64,000 bases of DNA from Cohnella faecalis (lineage in GTDB: Bacteria > Bacillota > Bacilli > Paenibacillales > Paenibacillaceae): NCBI RefSeq assembly GCF_003570905.1, contig NZ_QXJM01000023.1, positions 248,001 through 312,000 of the forward strand, in the 5' to 3' direction. The position numbers and the translations under genes are program-made. Below are positions 17,580 through 27,436 of this stretch, one piece after another. A model generated the notes under the pieces. The model did no database searches. It saw nothing but the letters and a program-made list of their open reading frames with translations, and was not told the DNA's origin. Numbering within the stretch: the first letter of the stretch is position 1; every line of letters begins with the position of its first letter.

Positions 17580-19889
17580 ATGGCGATTGACATTCGCAAG
17601 GAAATGGGTCCCAAAGGAACCGTTGAACAACGAATCGTCTATGAATCGGGCAATGAAATGGCCGCTTACGCCGCTCACCAGATCAACTATCACGTAATGG
17701 GATATTTTCCGATCTCTCCTTCGACCGAGGTGGCGCAATTTCTCGATTTGATGAAGGCGAACGGCCAGCATGATATCGTTCTCATTCCGGCGGACGGCGA
17801 GCACGGCTCCGCGGGCGTCTGTTACGGCGCTTCCGTAGCGGGCGGACGCGTATTCAACGCGACGAGCGCCAACGGCTACTTGTACATGCTGGAGCAAATG
17901 CCGGTCCAATCGGGGACCCGGTTTCCGATGGTCATGAATTTGGTTTGCCGCTCCGTATCCGGTCCGCTTGACATTCACGGCGACCATTCGGATTTGTACT
18001 TTGCTCTCAATACGGGATGGCCGATTATTTTGTGCCGCGATCCGCAAGCGGTATACGACATGAACATCATCGCTTTAAAACTTGCCGAAGACCCGGAAGT
18101 GCGTCTGCCTGTGCTCGTCGCCTCAGACGGTTATTTTACTAGCCATCAGAAGCGAAGGGTGCATACGTTTGCACATCGCGAGGACGTGCTGAGTTTCGTC
18201 GGAGAAAAGCCGCCCGAAGGGTTCGTGCACGTGCTTGACAGAGACAATCCGATTACGGTCGGGCCATACATGAACGAGCCGGATTACATCAACAACTGCT
18301 ATCAGCAGTCGATGGCGATGTACCGGGCGGAAGGCGTGTACGACCGCATTCGTCAGGAATATGCGGCGCTGACCGGACGCGACTACCCGTTGCTGGAGCT
18401 TTACCGAATGGAAGACGCCGAGGTTGCGGTATTTCTCCTCAATTCATCGGCCGAAATTATTAAAGACGTCGTCGATCAGCTTCGCGCCAAAGGCGTGAAA
18501 GCCGGATCGATTTCGCCAAACATTATTCGGCCGTTTCCGGCCAAAGCGATCGCGGAAGCTCTTGCTAACGTCAAGGCAGTCACGGTCGGCGACCGTGCCG
18601 ACGCTTTCGGCAGCCACGGCGGCAACATGGTGCTCGAAATTAAGGCCGCGCTGCAAACTTACCGCAATCATTCGACATTGGTAGTCAGCCGCATATACGG
18701 TCTTGGAGGCAAAGACTTCTATGCCGAGGACGGCTTGCAAATGTTCGAATACGCCCTCGACGCGGTGGCGAAAGGGGTCGTGGAAAAGCCTTTCGATTAT
18801 CACGGGCATACGCCCGGCGATCCGTCCAAAGCTCCGAAACGGGTTCTCGAGCCTATGAAGTACGAGGAATTGAAGACTGGCCTTATTACAGTCACTCCCG
18901 ATGAAGAGACGGGCAAGGTGAACGTACGCGTACCGCCGCTCAGGCAACTGACGAAGAAGCCGAAGCGGATCGCGCCCGGTCACGGAGCTTGTCCCGGCTG
19001 CGGTATTTTCTCCGGGCTGGAATTGTTCTTCAAAGGAATCGAAGGCGATATGATCGCATTGTTCCATACGGGCTGCGCGATGGTCGTCACTACGGGCTAT
19101 CCTTACTCCGCTCATAAAGCGACGTACATCCACAACCTGTTTCAGAACGGTGCGGCGACGCTGTCTGGCGTCGTGGAAATGTTCCATGAACGCAAGCGGC
19201 GCGGCGAGCTCGATTATCTCGGTCTCAAGGACGACTTTACATTCGTCATGATCACGGGAGACGGAGGAATGGACATCGGCATGGGGCCGGCCATCGGCGC
19301 CGCCCTTCGCAACCATAAAATGATCATCCTGGAATATGATAACGAGGGCTATATGAACACTGGCGCGCAGCTTTCCTATTCGACGCCGATCGGACATCGC
19401 ACCTCGACCTCGAACGTAGGCAAGCAGCAGGGAGGCAAGGTGTTCCACCATAAGGATACGGCGCAAATTATGGCCGCGACGAACATCCCTTACGTCTTCA
19501 CGGGCAGCGAAGCGAACGCGCCGGATCTTGTGAAGAAGGGGGCGAAAGCTCAATGGTACGCGCAAAACGTCGGCATGGTATACGGAAAAATTCTCATTAC
19601 GTGCCCGCTCAATTGGTTGTCCGATGACAAGGACGGCGCTACGATCATCGACCAAGCCGTTAATTCTTGCTTCTTTCCTTTGTACGAAGTAGAACGCGGC
19701 GTGACGACGATTACGTACAATCCCGAGGAAAAAGGCAAGCGAGTACCCGTGTCCGACTGGCTGAAGACGATGGGCAAGACGAAGCACCTGTCCAGACCGG
19801 AATACGTCGATACGCTGCGGGATTTCGAAGGCGAAATCGAGCGCCGCTGGAACATGCTCAAGGCCAAGCACGAAAATCCTTATTTGTGA
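17580..19889 (+). CDS. 2-oxoacid:ferredoxin oxidoreductase, fused alpha and beta subunits
   Basis: 769 aa. The N-terminal alpha part (about 15-400) has the pyrimidine-binding features GYFPISPSTEVAQF and NATSANGYLYMLEQ. The C-terminal beta part (about 460-740) has HGACPGCGIFSGLELF with the cluster Cys, HTGCAMVV, and the ThDP motif GDGGMDIGMG ... NEGYMNTG. Together with the gamma-delta protein it makes a complete four-part enzyme in two polypeptides. ATG 17580 is preferred to GTG 17568, which lies in the AAGGGTGGAG ribosome site. It runs 20 nt after the gamma-delta gene, clearly one operon. Confidence 0.9.
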   Translation: MAIDIRKEMGPKGTVEQRIVYESGNEMAAYAAHQINYHVMGYFPISPSTEVAQFLDLMKANGQHDIVLIPADGEHGSAGVCYGASVAGGRVFNATSANGYLYMLEQMPVQSGTRFPMVMNLVCRSVSGPLDIHGDHSDLYFALNTGWPIILCRDPQAVYDMNIIALKLAEDPEVRLPVLVASDGYFTSHQKRRVHTFAHREDVLSFVGEKPPEGFVHVLDRDNPITVGPYMNEPDYINNCYQQSMAMYRAEGVYDRIRQEYAALTGRDYPLLELYRMEDAEVAVFLLNSSAEIIKDVVDQLRAKGVKAGSISPNIIRPFPAKAIAEALANVKAVTVGDRADAFGSHGGNMVLEIKAALQTYRNHSTLVVSRIYGLGGKDFYAEDGLQMFEYALDAVAKGVVEKPFDYHGHTPGDPSKAPKRVLEPMKYEELKTGLITVTPDEETGKVNVRVPPLRQLTKKPKRIAPGHGACPGCGIFSGLELFFKGIEGDMIALFHTGCAMVVTTGYPYSAHKATYIHNLFQNGAATLSGVVEMFHERKRRGELDYLGLKDDFTFVMITGDGGMDIGMGPAIGAALRNHKMIILEYDNEGYMNTGAQLSYSTPIGHRTSTSNVGKQQGGKVFHHKDTAQIMAATNIPYVFTGSEANAPDLVKKGAKAQWYAQNVGMVYGKILITCPLNWLSDDKDGATIIDQAVNSCFFPLYEVERGVTTITYNPEEKGKRVPVSDWLKTMGKTKHLSRPEYVDTLRDFEGEIERRWNMLKAKHENPYL

Positions 19890-19907
19890 CGGGAGGCGGA
19901 CGGCTTT

Positions 19908-20198
19908 ATGCCCTACGCGCTCAAGCGGTCGGACACGGGGCAGCTGCTCGCCAGCAGACAGGTGAACGGCTATGGTCTCCCTTATTATGGAATCGTGCTT
20001 TGGGAGGAAGCTCCGACGTCGCTGCGAATAACCGAATCTCTCGCGTTCGCCGGGTTGACGCCGGACGACCCCATTGGAAGCCTATCCGGCTGGGAAACGG
20101 TAGAGTTGACGGAGCATCAGGCAAAGATGGCGAACGTCAAGCTTCGCAATGACCCTCTCAGAACGGTTAAGATGCTGGACGGCACTGTTTTTTCTTAA
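19908..20198 (+). CDS. Hypothetical protein, third gene of the oxidoreductase operon
   Basis: 96 aa, soluble. It begins MPYALKRSDTGQLLASRQVN and contains YYGIVLWEEAP and ELTEHQAKMANVKLRNDP. No recognised domain and no Cys motif. Begins 18 nt after the alpha-beta gene with GGGAGGCGG as ribosome site, so it is probably co-transcribed and may be linked to that enzyme. Confidence 0.65.
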   Translation: MPYALKRSDTGQLLASRQVNGYGLPYYGIVLWEEAPTSLRITESLAFAGLTPDDPIGSLSGWETVELTEHQAKMANVKLRNDPLRTVKMLDGTVFS

Positions 20199-20334
20199 GC
20201 TTCTTTCCCGATGGTTCTTGCCGAGGTTATCAGGAGCATCTCTTGCCGTCTGCGAAGTTGTACCAATATCCCCTTCGATCAGAAAAAGGCATTTTGTGCG
20301 CTGGCCCCACTGTAGTGAAATTACAGTAATTTTG

Positions 20335-20508
20335 TTCTGAGCCGAGGGGACAGTGGCAAAAGGGTTCGTTTCCGTATTCTGATTCGAAGGGATAGTGGCA
20401 CTCGTTTCCATATTCTGAGTTGAGGGGATAGCGATACCTGATTCCAAGTGCATGGCTGTCGTAAAAGTGGTCTTGCTGCCGTTTTCTGAATCGAGGGGAT
20501 AGTGGTAC
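20335..20508. repeat. Four degenerate copies of an intergenic repeat (TATCCC family)
   Basis: The 430-nt gap 20199-20628 holds no convincing gene. Four related units lie at about 20335-20357, 20375-20400, 20411-20436 and 20481-20508. Each has the plus-strand core TTCTGA-N3-GA(G/A)GGGA(T/C)AG; on the minus strand CTATCCCYTCGAATCAGAA. A small inverted repeat ACTGTA/TACAGT lies just before the first unit (near 20310-20328). The same family recurs at 56314-56413. Confidence 0.6.
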
Positions 20509-20571
20509 CCGATTGGATAACGGTGCAGCTGCCGAGGAAGAGGAAAACTCGCAGTGAGAGTAAGGAATTCT

Positions 20572-20618
20572 GAAAAGCACCTTCCATGCGAGGTTTGCGG
20601 AGGAGGGTGCTTTTCTTT
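20572..20618. terminator. Bidirectional intrinsic terminator
   Basis: GAAAAGCACC pairs with GGGTGCTTTTC, with inner CTTCC/GGAGG. It lies just past the end of the minus-strand hydrolase. Confidence 0.8.
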
Positions 20619-20628
20619 GCAAGAGGGC

Positions 20629-21573
20629 CTATTTACGCTCGAAAGCGGGCAGAAGCTGGCTAAGAAAAAGCCGATGAGGGAGGAACGAATCTTTGTATAA
20701 GCTGCTGGCGAAAGCGGCGACGAGACGATGCTCAGGTACGACGTAGAGAAATTGACCGCCATATCCCATAGCGAAAAATACGGTCGGAATGCGAGGTGCG
20801 CCGCCGTTCGGAGCGGGGAGAACCCACCAATGATAGCCGTAATGACCAACGTGCGGATAAGTCAAATAGAGCGGACGAGTGGACTGGCCGATCCATTCGG
20901 AGGAGACGACCGAACGACCGTTCCACCGGCCATTATTCAGGGCAAGCAGGCCGAGCTTGGTTATGTCCGCAGCGGGAAGTTCAAGGCTGAAGCCGCCGAT
21001 AACGATACCTTGGGGATCGCTTTGCCAACGGTATTCTTCGATGCCAAGAGGGCCGAACAAATGACGCTCGGCATATTTGTCCGTCGTCATGCCGGTTGCC
21101 TTTTGCAAAATAGCGCTAAGAAGATGGGAGCTGCCGGAGCTGTAAGCCATATGACGGCCTGCCGGATGAACAATTTCCCGATCGACGATGTAGCGGATCC
21201 AATTCGGACTGCCGGTCATCGGCTTCGGAAGTCCACCCCAATCGCCCCATTCGCGCCAGTCCCAGCCGTCCGTCATCGTAAGCAAGTGCTCAATCGTAAG
21301 GTCTTGACGTTCGCAAGAAGGAATATAATCGCTTACAGCGGTATGTACGTTCTCAAGCTCGCCTCTATCGATGGCGATTCCTATGAGCAAGGAAACTACG
21401 CTTTTCGTTATGGAGTTTACTTTATGAAGCTTGCCCGGGTTATGCGGATCTCGGCAATGCGCGAAAAGGACGGCGTCGCCTTGTCTAATTTCGCAGTAAT
21501 CGATTTTGGCTTTGGACACTTCGTTCGCGAAGCTGTCCAGAAAGCGGGAATCGGGCGAGGAGACGGGGTGCAT
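20629..21573 (-). CDS. Serine hydrolase, class C beta-lactamase/penicillin-binding-like family
   Basis: 314 aa, with no clear signal peptide, so probably cytoplasmic. The nucleophile motif is SITK (Ser near 53, in KVNSITKSVVSLLIG) and the second motif is YSS in MAYSSGSSHLLSAIL. The C-terminal part contains HYGYHWWVLP and GYGGQFLYVVPEHRLV, the usual YGG/HxG-region block. Such proteins include esterases and D-amino-acid amidases as well as beta-lactamases, so resistance should not be assumed. ATG 21573 has AGGAGG upstream on the minus strand. Confidence 0.85.
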   Translation of the reverse strand: MHPVSSPDSRFLDSFANEVSKAKIDYCEIRQGDAVLFAHCRDPHNPGKLHKVNSITKSVVSLLIGIAIDRGELENVHTAVSDYIPSCERQDLTIEHLLTMTDGWDWREWGDWGGLPKPMTGSPNWIRYIVDREIVHPAGRHMAYSSGSSHLLSAILQKATGMTTDKYAERHLFGPLGIEEYRWQSDPQGIVIGGFSLELPAADITKLGLLALNNGRWNGRSVVSSEWIGQSTRPLYLTYPHVGHYGYHWWVLPAPNGGAPRIPTVFFAMGYGGQFLYVVPEHRLVAAFASSLYKDSFLPHRLFLSQLLPAFERK

Positions 21574-21605
21574 CGATCGGAAGCCTCCTTTATTGAGCGG
21601 CTGTT

Positions 21606-22118
21606 CTAAGAGGTCGGGAAGACGGAGGCATGCCGATTGCCGGTTCGGACAAGAAACGGGGTTATCTTCTGAAGACGAAGATGCTCGTTCGGCTTAAGAT
21701 CACGCAGAAAATAAGCGTACAAGTAGACGGCGTCCACAAAAGCGAGGGCAGGGTAACAGACGACCTGTTGAGGCAAATAAGGGTTGTCGATGAGAACTTG
21801 CCATTCTCCTTCGCGTTCGGAAGGAGCAATTGCAGCCAGCGTTTCGTTCTTGGCCATGCAAACGCTCTCTAGTTCGTCCCAAAGTGCGTCCCACGATGGG
21901 CTGAAACGTCCCGGCTCGGGGAATAATCGACGACCCCTGTCGATGAGGAGCAGCACGCCAGCCGCGCTGTGATCGGTATAGGCTTGCAATTCTCGGCGGA
22001 ATTGCTCGACGAACGAGTAGAAGGAGGAATAGCCGGCTGATTCCATTTTTTCGCGAAATTCCTGCCCCTCTTCCAAAGCCGACAATTCGCGGAAACGGTC
22101 AAAATTCAGCGCATACAT
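21606..22118 (-). CDS. Hypothetical protein
   Basis: 170 aa, soluble, mostly helical (MYALNFDRFRELSALEEGQE at the N-terminus), with VLLLIDRGRRLFPEPG in the middle and a Tyr-rich segment VDAVYLYAYFLRDLKPNEH. Family not recognised. ATG 22118 follows GGAGGGAGG; six more codons are open upstream. It ends 32 nt before the serine hydrolase start and probably shares its transcript. Confidence 0.65.
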   Translation of the reverse strand: MYALNFDRFRELSALEEGQEFREKMESAGYSSFYSFVEQFRRELQAYTDHSAAGVLLLIDRGRRLFPEPGRFSPSWDALWDELESVCMAKNETLAAIAPSEREGEWQVLIDNPYLPQQVVCYPALAFVDAVYLYAYFLRDLKPNEHLRLQKITPFLVRTGNRHASVFPTS

Positions 22119-22166
22119 CCGCCGTCCTCCCTCCATTAGCTCAAGATTCGGTCACATCTTTTGAAT

Positions 22167-22213
22167 ATTATACCCTAACGGTTGGCATCACGTCCGTCAT
22201 TTTATGATATAAT
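22167..22213. promoter_or_regulatory. Divergent -10 elements between two hypothetical genes
   Basis: A minus-strand TATAAT (plus 22167-22172) faces the gene ending at 21606, and a plus-strand TATAAT (22208-22213) faces the gene at 22263. A TTGGCA at 22182-22187 is a poor fit as -35 (20-nt spacer), so assignment is tentative. Confidence 0.4.
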
Positions 22214-22262
22214 GGGAAACAATGCGCAAGACGGCTGATAGCTTTTGGGAGGGACAGGGAAG

Positions 22263-22790
22263 ATGAGTCGGCGTTTTGTCATCGAGGCGGTTATGATCGC
22301 CATCTACGGGCAGCTGCTTCTGCCGAAACGGCCGGTCGAGTATCGGATACCGTATTCGACGATCATGGAGCTTTACGATATGAAAGATAGCTCGGATCCG
22401 GTCATGCCGGAGGCGGAAGACGATCGTCACGTAAAAGAAAAGATCGGAGAAATGATAGCGTTCTTCGAGGATCCGTTTAATAAGAAGAAGCTGGAGAGGG
22501 CGCTCCAAGGCCCTTGGAAGGAAAGCCCGCCGCTGCCGATCAACGAGCATGTTACGTTCGTTGTAATCAATGCGGTCGAGAACATGCAATACGGGGAAGC
22601 GCTTGATCCGATCGAAACGGAGCTTGTTCTGACGTCGCTGCGGCTGCAGTGCCCGATATTGTCCGATCAGATTGAGTTTCAAGATAAGGTCGTACAGAAC
22701 GCGGTTCCGGTTCAGCTCTATGACATCGACGACTACGAATTCGCCGTCGAGGAAGGAATCGAAGCTCCGACAGACGGATATTCGCAATAA
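22263..22790 (+). CDS. Conserved hypothetical protein
   Basis: 175 aa, acidic, soluble. The N-terminus MSRRFVIEAVMIAIYGQLLL and YRIPYSTIMELYDM resemble a protein common in Paenibacillus that databases sometimes label ADP-heptose synthase; I see no nucleotidyltransferase motif (no HxGH) and do not accept that name. Function unknown. ATG 22263 is chosen over TTG 22245 because GGGAGGGACAGGGAAG precedes it. Followed by a strong terminator. Confidence 0.7.
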   Translation: MSRRFVIEAVMIAIYGQLLLPKRPVEYRIPYSTIMELYDMKDSSDPVMPEAEDDRHVKEKIGEMIAFFEDPFNKKKLERALQGPWKESPPLPINEHVTFVVINAVENMQYGEALDPIETELVLTSLRLQCPILSDQIEFQDKVVQNAVPVQLYDIDDYEFAVEEGIEAPTDGYSQ

Positions 22791-22824
22791 GGAAGCTGCC
22801 GAGATTGCTCGGCAGCTTTTGCTT
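22791..22824 (+). terminator. Intrinsic terminator
   Basis: AAGCTGCCGAG pairs with CTCGGCAGCTT around ATTG, followed by TTTTGCTT. Confidence 0.9.
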
Positions 22825-22870
22825 AACGGAGGGGCGAATCGGGTTTCGACAAGGAGAAGGAGGGAGTATC

Positions 22871-24909
22871 GTGAATGTTGAGTATGTTTCGATAATAATG
22901 AAATTAGCCGTCTTCGTCGTTCTGATCGCCTTCCTTATCCGTGGAAATCGAATGCGCGATTCCGGAAGGCGCAAGCCCTTCCGCTTGTTCGCCGATTGGC
23001 GTACGAAGCGCCTTAAGCCTGAGGAGAAGGTCGAATACTCTCTCTTGCTTCACGAATCCGGCCGTACGGAGGAAGCGCTTCGCTTGCTGGACGACGTCGT
23101 TCGTTCTTCCTCTTTTGCTTATGCCTATGAAAGACGGGCCCATATTTATAACGAGCTGGGTCGAGAAGAAGAAGCGATTGCCGATTTGGATGAAGCGATT
23201 AAGCTTAATCCCGAGCCGTACATCGTATGGTATACGAGAGCTATCGCCCACAACGACCGGGGCGAGCTGGAGGAAGCAGCCCGGGATTTTCAAGAAGCTC
23301 TCAAGCGTCGGGACGATTCGAAGGCTTCGACTTACTACGAGCTAGGGAATGTCTATATGAAGATGAACGATTACGAAAAAGCGGAGGCCGCCTACTCCTT
23401 GTCATTGAAGGATACTTCGAAAGCGATCCCGCATTTTTATTATCGGCTTGCGGTCGTTCTCGAGCAGCTGGACCGGGATGAGGAGGCCCTCGCTGCCGCT
23501 CGCAGCGCGGTGAAGCTGCACGTTCAATTCATGAAGGCGAATGACCGCGGCGCGGCTGCGATAAAAGAACGGACGAATTATTCGACGGTTGCGGTAGGGA
23601 GCTTCATTCGCAGCGCGAAGGAAGAATATGGGTTCCGTCTGTACGAGTCGGGCTTGCTTGAACGTATGGGAAAGCAGGAGGACGCTTTGGAGGCAGTTGA
23701 ACAGGCGCTTCTCGAGTATCCGAACAACCGGGAATTGGAGCTTCGAAAAGGTGTTCTGCTTCGCCAGCTTGGCAAATTCGAAGCTTCTGAACAATTGATT
23801 AACGGCATTAAGAATATGCATCCATCCTGGATTCCCGTCTACATGGAGCTATGTACAACGTACCGCTTGCAAGAAAAAACGGAAGAAGCCGTCTCCGTCT
23901 TGCAGCAAGCGAAGAGGCGCTTTCCCGACAATACCGTTGTCAGGTATTGGCTGGCCGATGCTTATCGGGAAGCGGGCAAAACGGAGGAGGCCATCGAGGA
24001 AAACCGATCGCTTCTCGAAGTTGAGCCCGAGGATCCTCTGAATTGGAAGCAGCGCGGAGAGCTGGCGATTGATGCGGATCTTTACGAGGAAGCCGATGAG
24101 GCGTATTCGAAGGCGCTGGAATTGGTCGACAGCTCCGAATACTTCATGAGACGAAGCTTTGTCCGCTATATGGCCGATCGGTTCGAGGATGCCTTGCTGG
24201 ATATTCAGTCCGCGTTGAAAAGAGACGGAAGCCTGCTGCAGGAAAGCCGCACTTCCTACGCGATGGGAGAGCTGTACGTCGGGATGGAAAATTGGGAATT
24301 GGCGGAGGCCGAATATTCGAGAGCTATCGCGCTTGAACCGGACAATCCGCAAATTTACGACCGGCGCGCGCGATGCCGTTACGCTTCGGAGCGTTTGCCC
24401 GAAGCGCTGGAAGATTGCGACCGGGGACTTGCGCTCGATCCGCATAACGCCAAGCTTCTTTGGCTTCGCGGCTTCATTTCCTTCCGTCTGGACGATTTCG
24501 AAGCCGCTTTGGCCGATTCTCTCGTCTACACGCGGATGCTTCCGGACGATCCGCAGGGGCATTACAACATTGGACTCGTATACAATCAGTTGGATCGGCA
24601 CGATGACGCTATCCGAGCCTTTTCCAGAACAATTGATTTAAATCCGTTCGAAGCGCAAGCTTACCTGGAACGAGCGAAGCTCCGTTACCATTATTCGTTC
24701 GACCGGGGCAGGGCTGCTGACGATTTGGCACAGTGGCTGCTGTACGCGGGCGGGGAAAAAACGGACAACGACCGGTTCGCGCTGCTTGGCGAGCTGTCAG
24801 GGTTCGACGACGAAATGCGCGATAGAGCCAAGGAGCAGTTCGTGAGCACTTACGGCATTCCGTATCCCGCTACTTATCATGAAACCGGTCATTGCAGGGG
24901 AACGTATAG
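22871..24909 (+). CDS. Membrane-anchored TPR-repeat protein (probable single-base frameshift at the very end)
   Basis: About 679 aa. An N-terminal membrane helix (about 9-25; MKLAVFVVLIAFLI) is followed by a basic segment and then tetratricopeptide repeats over nearly the whole length (for example AYERRAHIYNELGREEEAIA, ASTYYELGNVYMKMNDYEKA, GHYNIGLVYNQLDRHDDAI). It is likely a scaffold for protein contacts; partners unknown. GTG 22871 has GGAGGG upstream. As given, the frame runs to 25024, 64 nt into the next gene; one more G at GGGG 24897-24900 would stop it at TAG 24907-24909, consistent with the errors seen elsewhere. Confidence 0.8.
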
Positions 24910-24960
24910 CAACGTATTAATCAAATTAAAATCGATCCGTATCGATTGGGAGGAATTCAC

Positions 24961-25278
24961 ATGCTCGTCACGACTACACCGAACGTGGAAGGGTACCGCA
25001 TTACGCAATACAAAGGAATTGTGAATGGCGAAACGATTATGGGAGCTAACATTTTTCGCGATTTTCTTGCATCGATTACCGACGTTGTAGGCGGCCGCTC
25101 GGGCTCATACGAAAGCAAGCTGAAAGAAGCGCGGGATATCGCGTTGTCGGAAATGGTCGCGCAGGCTCAGCAGCTAGGAGCGAACGGAATAGTAGGCGTC
25201 GACATCGATTACGAAGTGGTGCGCGAAGGTATGCTGATGGTTGCCGTTAGCGGAACGGCCGTTCTGGTCGAACCTTAA
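24961..25278 (+). CDS. YbjQ/UPF0145 family protein
   Basis: 105 aa, full length for the family. Signature segments are [42 protein letters not shown] and [13 protein letters not shown]. The function of the family is not established; members form pentameric rings. ATG 24961 has GGGAGG 8 nt upstream. Confidence 0.85.
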   Translation: MLVTTTPNVEGYRITQYKGIVNGETIMGANIFRDFLASITDVVGGRSGSYESKLKEARDIALSEMVAQAQQLGANGIVGVDIDYEVVREGMLMVAVSGTAVLVEP

Positions 25279-25306
25279 TGACGTTAAATAGTTGGGAGAT
25301 GACGTT

Positions 25307-26221
25307 TTGAAGTATAGAAAGCTTGGTAAAACCGGATTGCAAGTGTCCGTCGTCGGTGTGGGCACTTGGCAGTTCGGCGGCGAATGGGGTAGAACGTACG
25401 AGCAGAGCGAAGCCGATGCGATTCTTGGCCGCGCCGCCGAGCTCGGCATCAATCTGATCGATACGGCGGAGTGCTACGGCGATCATTTGTCCGAGTCGCT
25501 TATCGGCAACTACATACAGGGCAACAGATCGGACTGGATTGTAGCGACGAAGTTCGGCCATCGCTTTCACAATCGGTTCGAGCGAACGGACGAGGGCGAT
25601 CCCGCCGAAGTGATCCTGCAGTTGGAGCGGTCTTTACAAGCGCTGAGAACGGATTACATCGATCTGTATCAGTTCCATTCCTTGCCGAACGTCGTATTCG
25701 ATCGGGATGCGTTATGGGAAGCTCTGGACCGTCAGGTTCAAGCGGGGAAAATTCGTCATCTCGGCATTTCCATCGGCTCGAACGAGAACATCCACCAGAC
25801 GTCTCGCGCCGAGGCCGTCGGAGCCGAAGCGATTCAAGTCGTCTATAACAGGCTCGACCGCAAGCCCGAAGCGGAAGTGTTCCCTTCATGTCTGGAGCAG
25901 AACCTCGGGGTTCTGGCACGCGTTCCGCTCGCCAGCGGACTGTTAAGCGGCAAGTATAAGCCGGGCGCCGCCTTCGCAACCGACGATGTTCGTTCGCGGA
26001 GGGATCGGGCCGCGGTCGAGGCGCAGCTCGTCGAAGCGGAACGAATCAAGCGCGAAGAGGTTCCTTCCGGAACGGATATGGCCGCTTGGGCGCTTGCCTG
26101 GTGCTTGAAGCATCCGGCGGTCACAAGCGTTATCCCGGGCTGCAAGGATCCGGCTCAAGTGGAAGCGAATGCGGCAGCGGTCGATTTGGTGGAAGCCGGA
26201 CACCCGCAGGACGTTCGATAG
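25307..26221 (+). CDS. Aldo/keto reductase
   Basis: 304 aa NADPH-dependent oxidoreductase. The (beta/alpha)8 family features are GTWQFGGEWG, the catalytic Tyr in DTAECYGDHLSE, Lys in VATKFGHRF and His in LYQFHS, with a C-terminal cofactor region (TSVIPGCKDPAQVEAN). Substrate not evident. TTG 25307 is used: GGGAG lies 8 nt upstream and the family N-terminus (KYRKLGKTGLQVS) begins there. It follows the YbjQ gene by 28 nt and precedes the COG0523 gene by 15 nt, suggesting one transcript. Confidence 0.88.
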   Translation: MKYRKLGKTGLQVSVVGVGTWQFGGEWGRTYEQSEADAILGRAAELGINLIDTAECYGDHLSESLIGNYIQGNRSDWIVATKFGHRFHNRFERTDEGDPAEVILQLERSLQALRTDYIDLYQFHSLPNVVFDRDALWEALDRQVQAGKIRHLGISIGSNENIHQTSRAEAVGAEAIQVVYNRLDRKPEAEVFPSCLEQNLGVLARVPLASGLLSGKYKPGAAFATDDVRSRRDRAAVEAQLVEAERIKREEVPSGTDMAAWALAWCLKHPAVTSVIPGCKDPAQVEANAAAVDLVEAGHPQDVR

Positions 26222-26236
26222 TAAAGGAGTCGCGCG

Positions 26237-27271
26237 ATGAATGACAACGTTATTCCCGTTTACGTATTGAGCGGCTTTCTCGGAAGCGGCAAAACGACCT
26301 TGCTGAACCTGCTCCTCGATGACGCCAAGGAGCGAGGCTGGAAGCCGGCCGTTCTTATGAACGAAGTCGGGGACATTCATATCGAAGGGGCGGTCGCGAG
26401 AGAAGACGTGCCGATGACGGAGCTGTTGGGCGGCTGTATTTGCTGCTCCAGCCGCGGCGATCTGGGCTTGGAGCTAGTGAAGCTGGCGCAAGAGCATCAG
26501 CCGGACGTGATTTGGATCGAATCGACCGGAATCGCCCAGCCGTTCGAAATCATGGACTCGGTCACCGAGGCGTCATTATACGCGAAGATCGAGTTAAGAG
26601 GGGTTATTACGGTCGTAGATGCCCGTCATCTTCTCGATCGGCTGCGGATCGGCTCGGGCAAAACGTTCAAGCTGATGAAGGAGCAAATCCGGGTCGCCTC
26701 CCATCTGGTGCTCAACAAAATCGATTTGGTCAGGGAAGAGGAGCTGGGAGAAGTCGAGGCCGCTCTCTCCGACTGGAATGCGCATGCTAAGCTGGCCGCC
26801 ACGGTCAAAAGCCGCATCGAGCCGGACTGGGTATATGCGGACTGGACGAATCCGAATACGAATGAGCTTGCGATTCGTTCGGCCTGCAACAACGACGACC
26901 CCGATCACGAGCACGACGATTCCTGCGCATCGGCGCCATATTCGCCGCACGCTCATCATCATGCTCACGAAGAGAACGAGGCTCACGATCATGTGAACGC
27001 AGTCACCCACTATTTGCCGGGCGCAGCGGATAGTCACGCATTCGAAGCTTTCTTGAAACGATTGCCGGACGGCGTCTACAGAGCCAAAGGAATCGTCCGC
27101 TTTCACGACACGGCCAATCGGTATTTGTTTCAGTATGCGTACAAGGAAACCGATTTTTTGCCCATCACGCCTCAGAAGACGGTTCACGACGTCGCCGTTT
27201 TTATCGGGGAAGGCTTCTCGAAAACAGAGCTTCGAAAGCAGCTCGACGATCTGTTCGAGGCTCAAGATTAG
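26237..27271 (+). CDS. COG0523/CobW-family GTPase, probable zinc metallochaperone
   Basis: 344 aa. The Walker A is GFLGSGKTTLLN (about 14-25), the metal-binding CxCC motif is GGCICCSS, the G3 region is IWIESTGIAQP and the guanine motif is LNKIDLV. A His/Asp-rich insert (about 216-255; DPDHEHDDSC, PHAHHHAHEE) is a likely extra metal-binding site, and the CobW C-terminal domain follows. Members deliver zinc or cobalt to client enzymes; zinc is favoured by the His-rich loop, but no Zur box was seen upstream. ATG 26237 follows AAAGGAG. Confidence 0.88.
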   Translation: MNDNVIPVYVLSGFLGSGKTTLLNLLLDDAKERGWKPAVLMNEVGDIHIEGAVAREDVPMTELLGGCICCSSRGDLGLELVKLAQEHQPDVIWIESTGIAQPFEIMDSVTEASLYAKIELRGVITVVDARHLLDRLRIGSGKTFKLMKEQIRVASHLVLNKIDLVREEELGEVEAALSDWNAHAKLAATVKSRIEPDWVYADWTNPNTNELAIRSACNNDDPDHEHDDSCASAPYSPHAHHHAHEENEAHDHVNAVTHYLPGAADSHAFEAFLKRLPDGVYRAKGIVRFHDTANRYLFQYAYKETDFLPITPQKTVHDVAVFIGEGFSKTELRKQLDDLFEAQD

Positions 27272-27294
27272 TAACTTAATCATCAACCCATTAT

Positions 27295-27337
27295 GACAGC
27301 CCTCGGTCCTTGACGGATTCCGGGGGCTGTTTTGTCA
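27295..27337 (+). terminator. Intrinsic terminator
   Basis: ACAGCCC...GGGGCTGT stem with TTTTG tail after the COG0523 gene. Confidence 0.85.
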
Positions 27338-27436
27338 TGCTTACGGCTTTGCTATCAAGGGGCTTGAACGATGAAAGCCTCTCCTTTCCGCATAGTTTCC
27401 TGCCTTGCCGGAAAAAGTAAGGCGGGGGGTGAGAGG

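Noticed and set aside
20629..21573. Antibiotic-resistance beta-lactamase
   Set aside because: The SxxK and YxS motifs place it in the wide class C-like hydrolase family, but there is no signal peptide or other sign of a true beta-lactamase.
22263..22790. ADP-heptose synthase annotation for this conserved protein
   Set aside because: No nucleotidyltransferase or kinase motif is visible; the name looks like a propagated database label.
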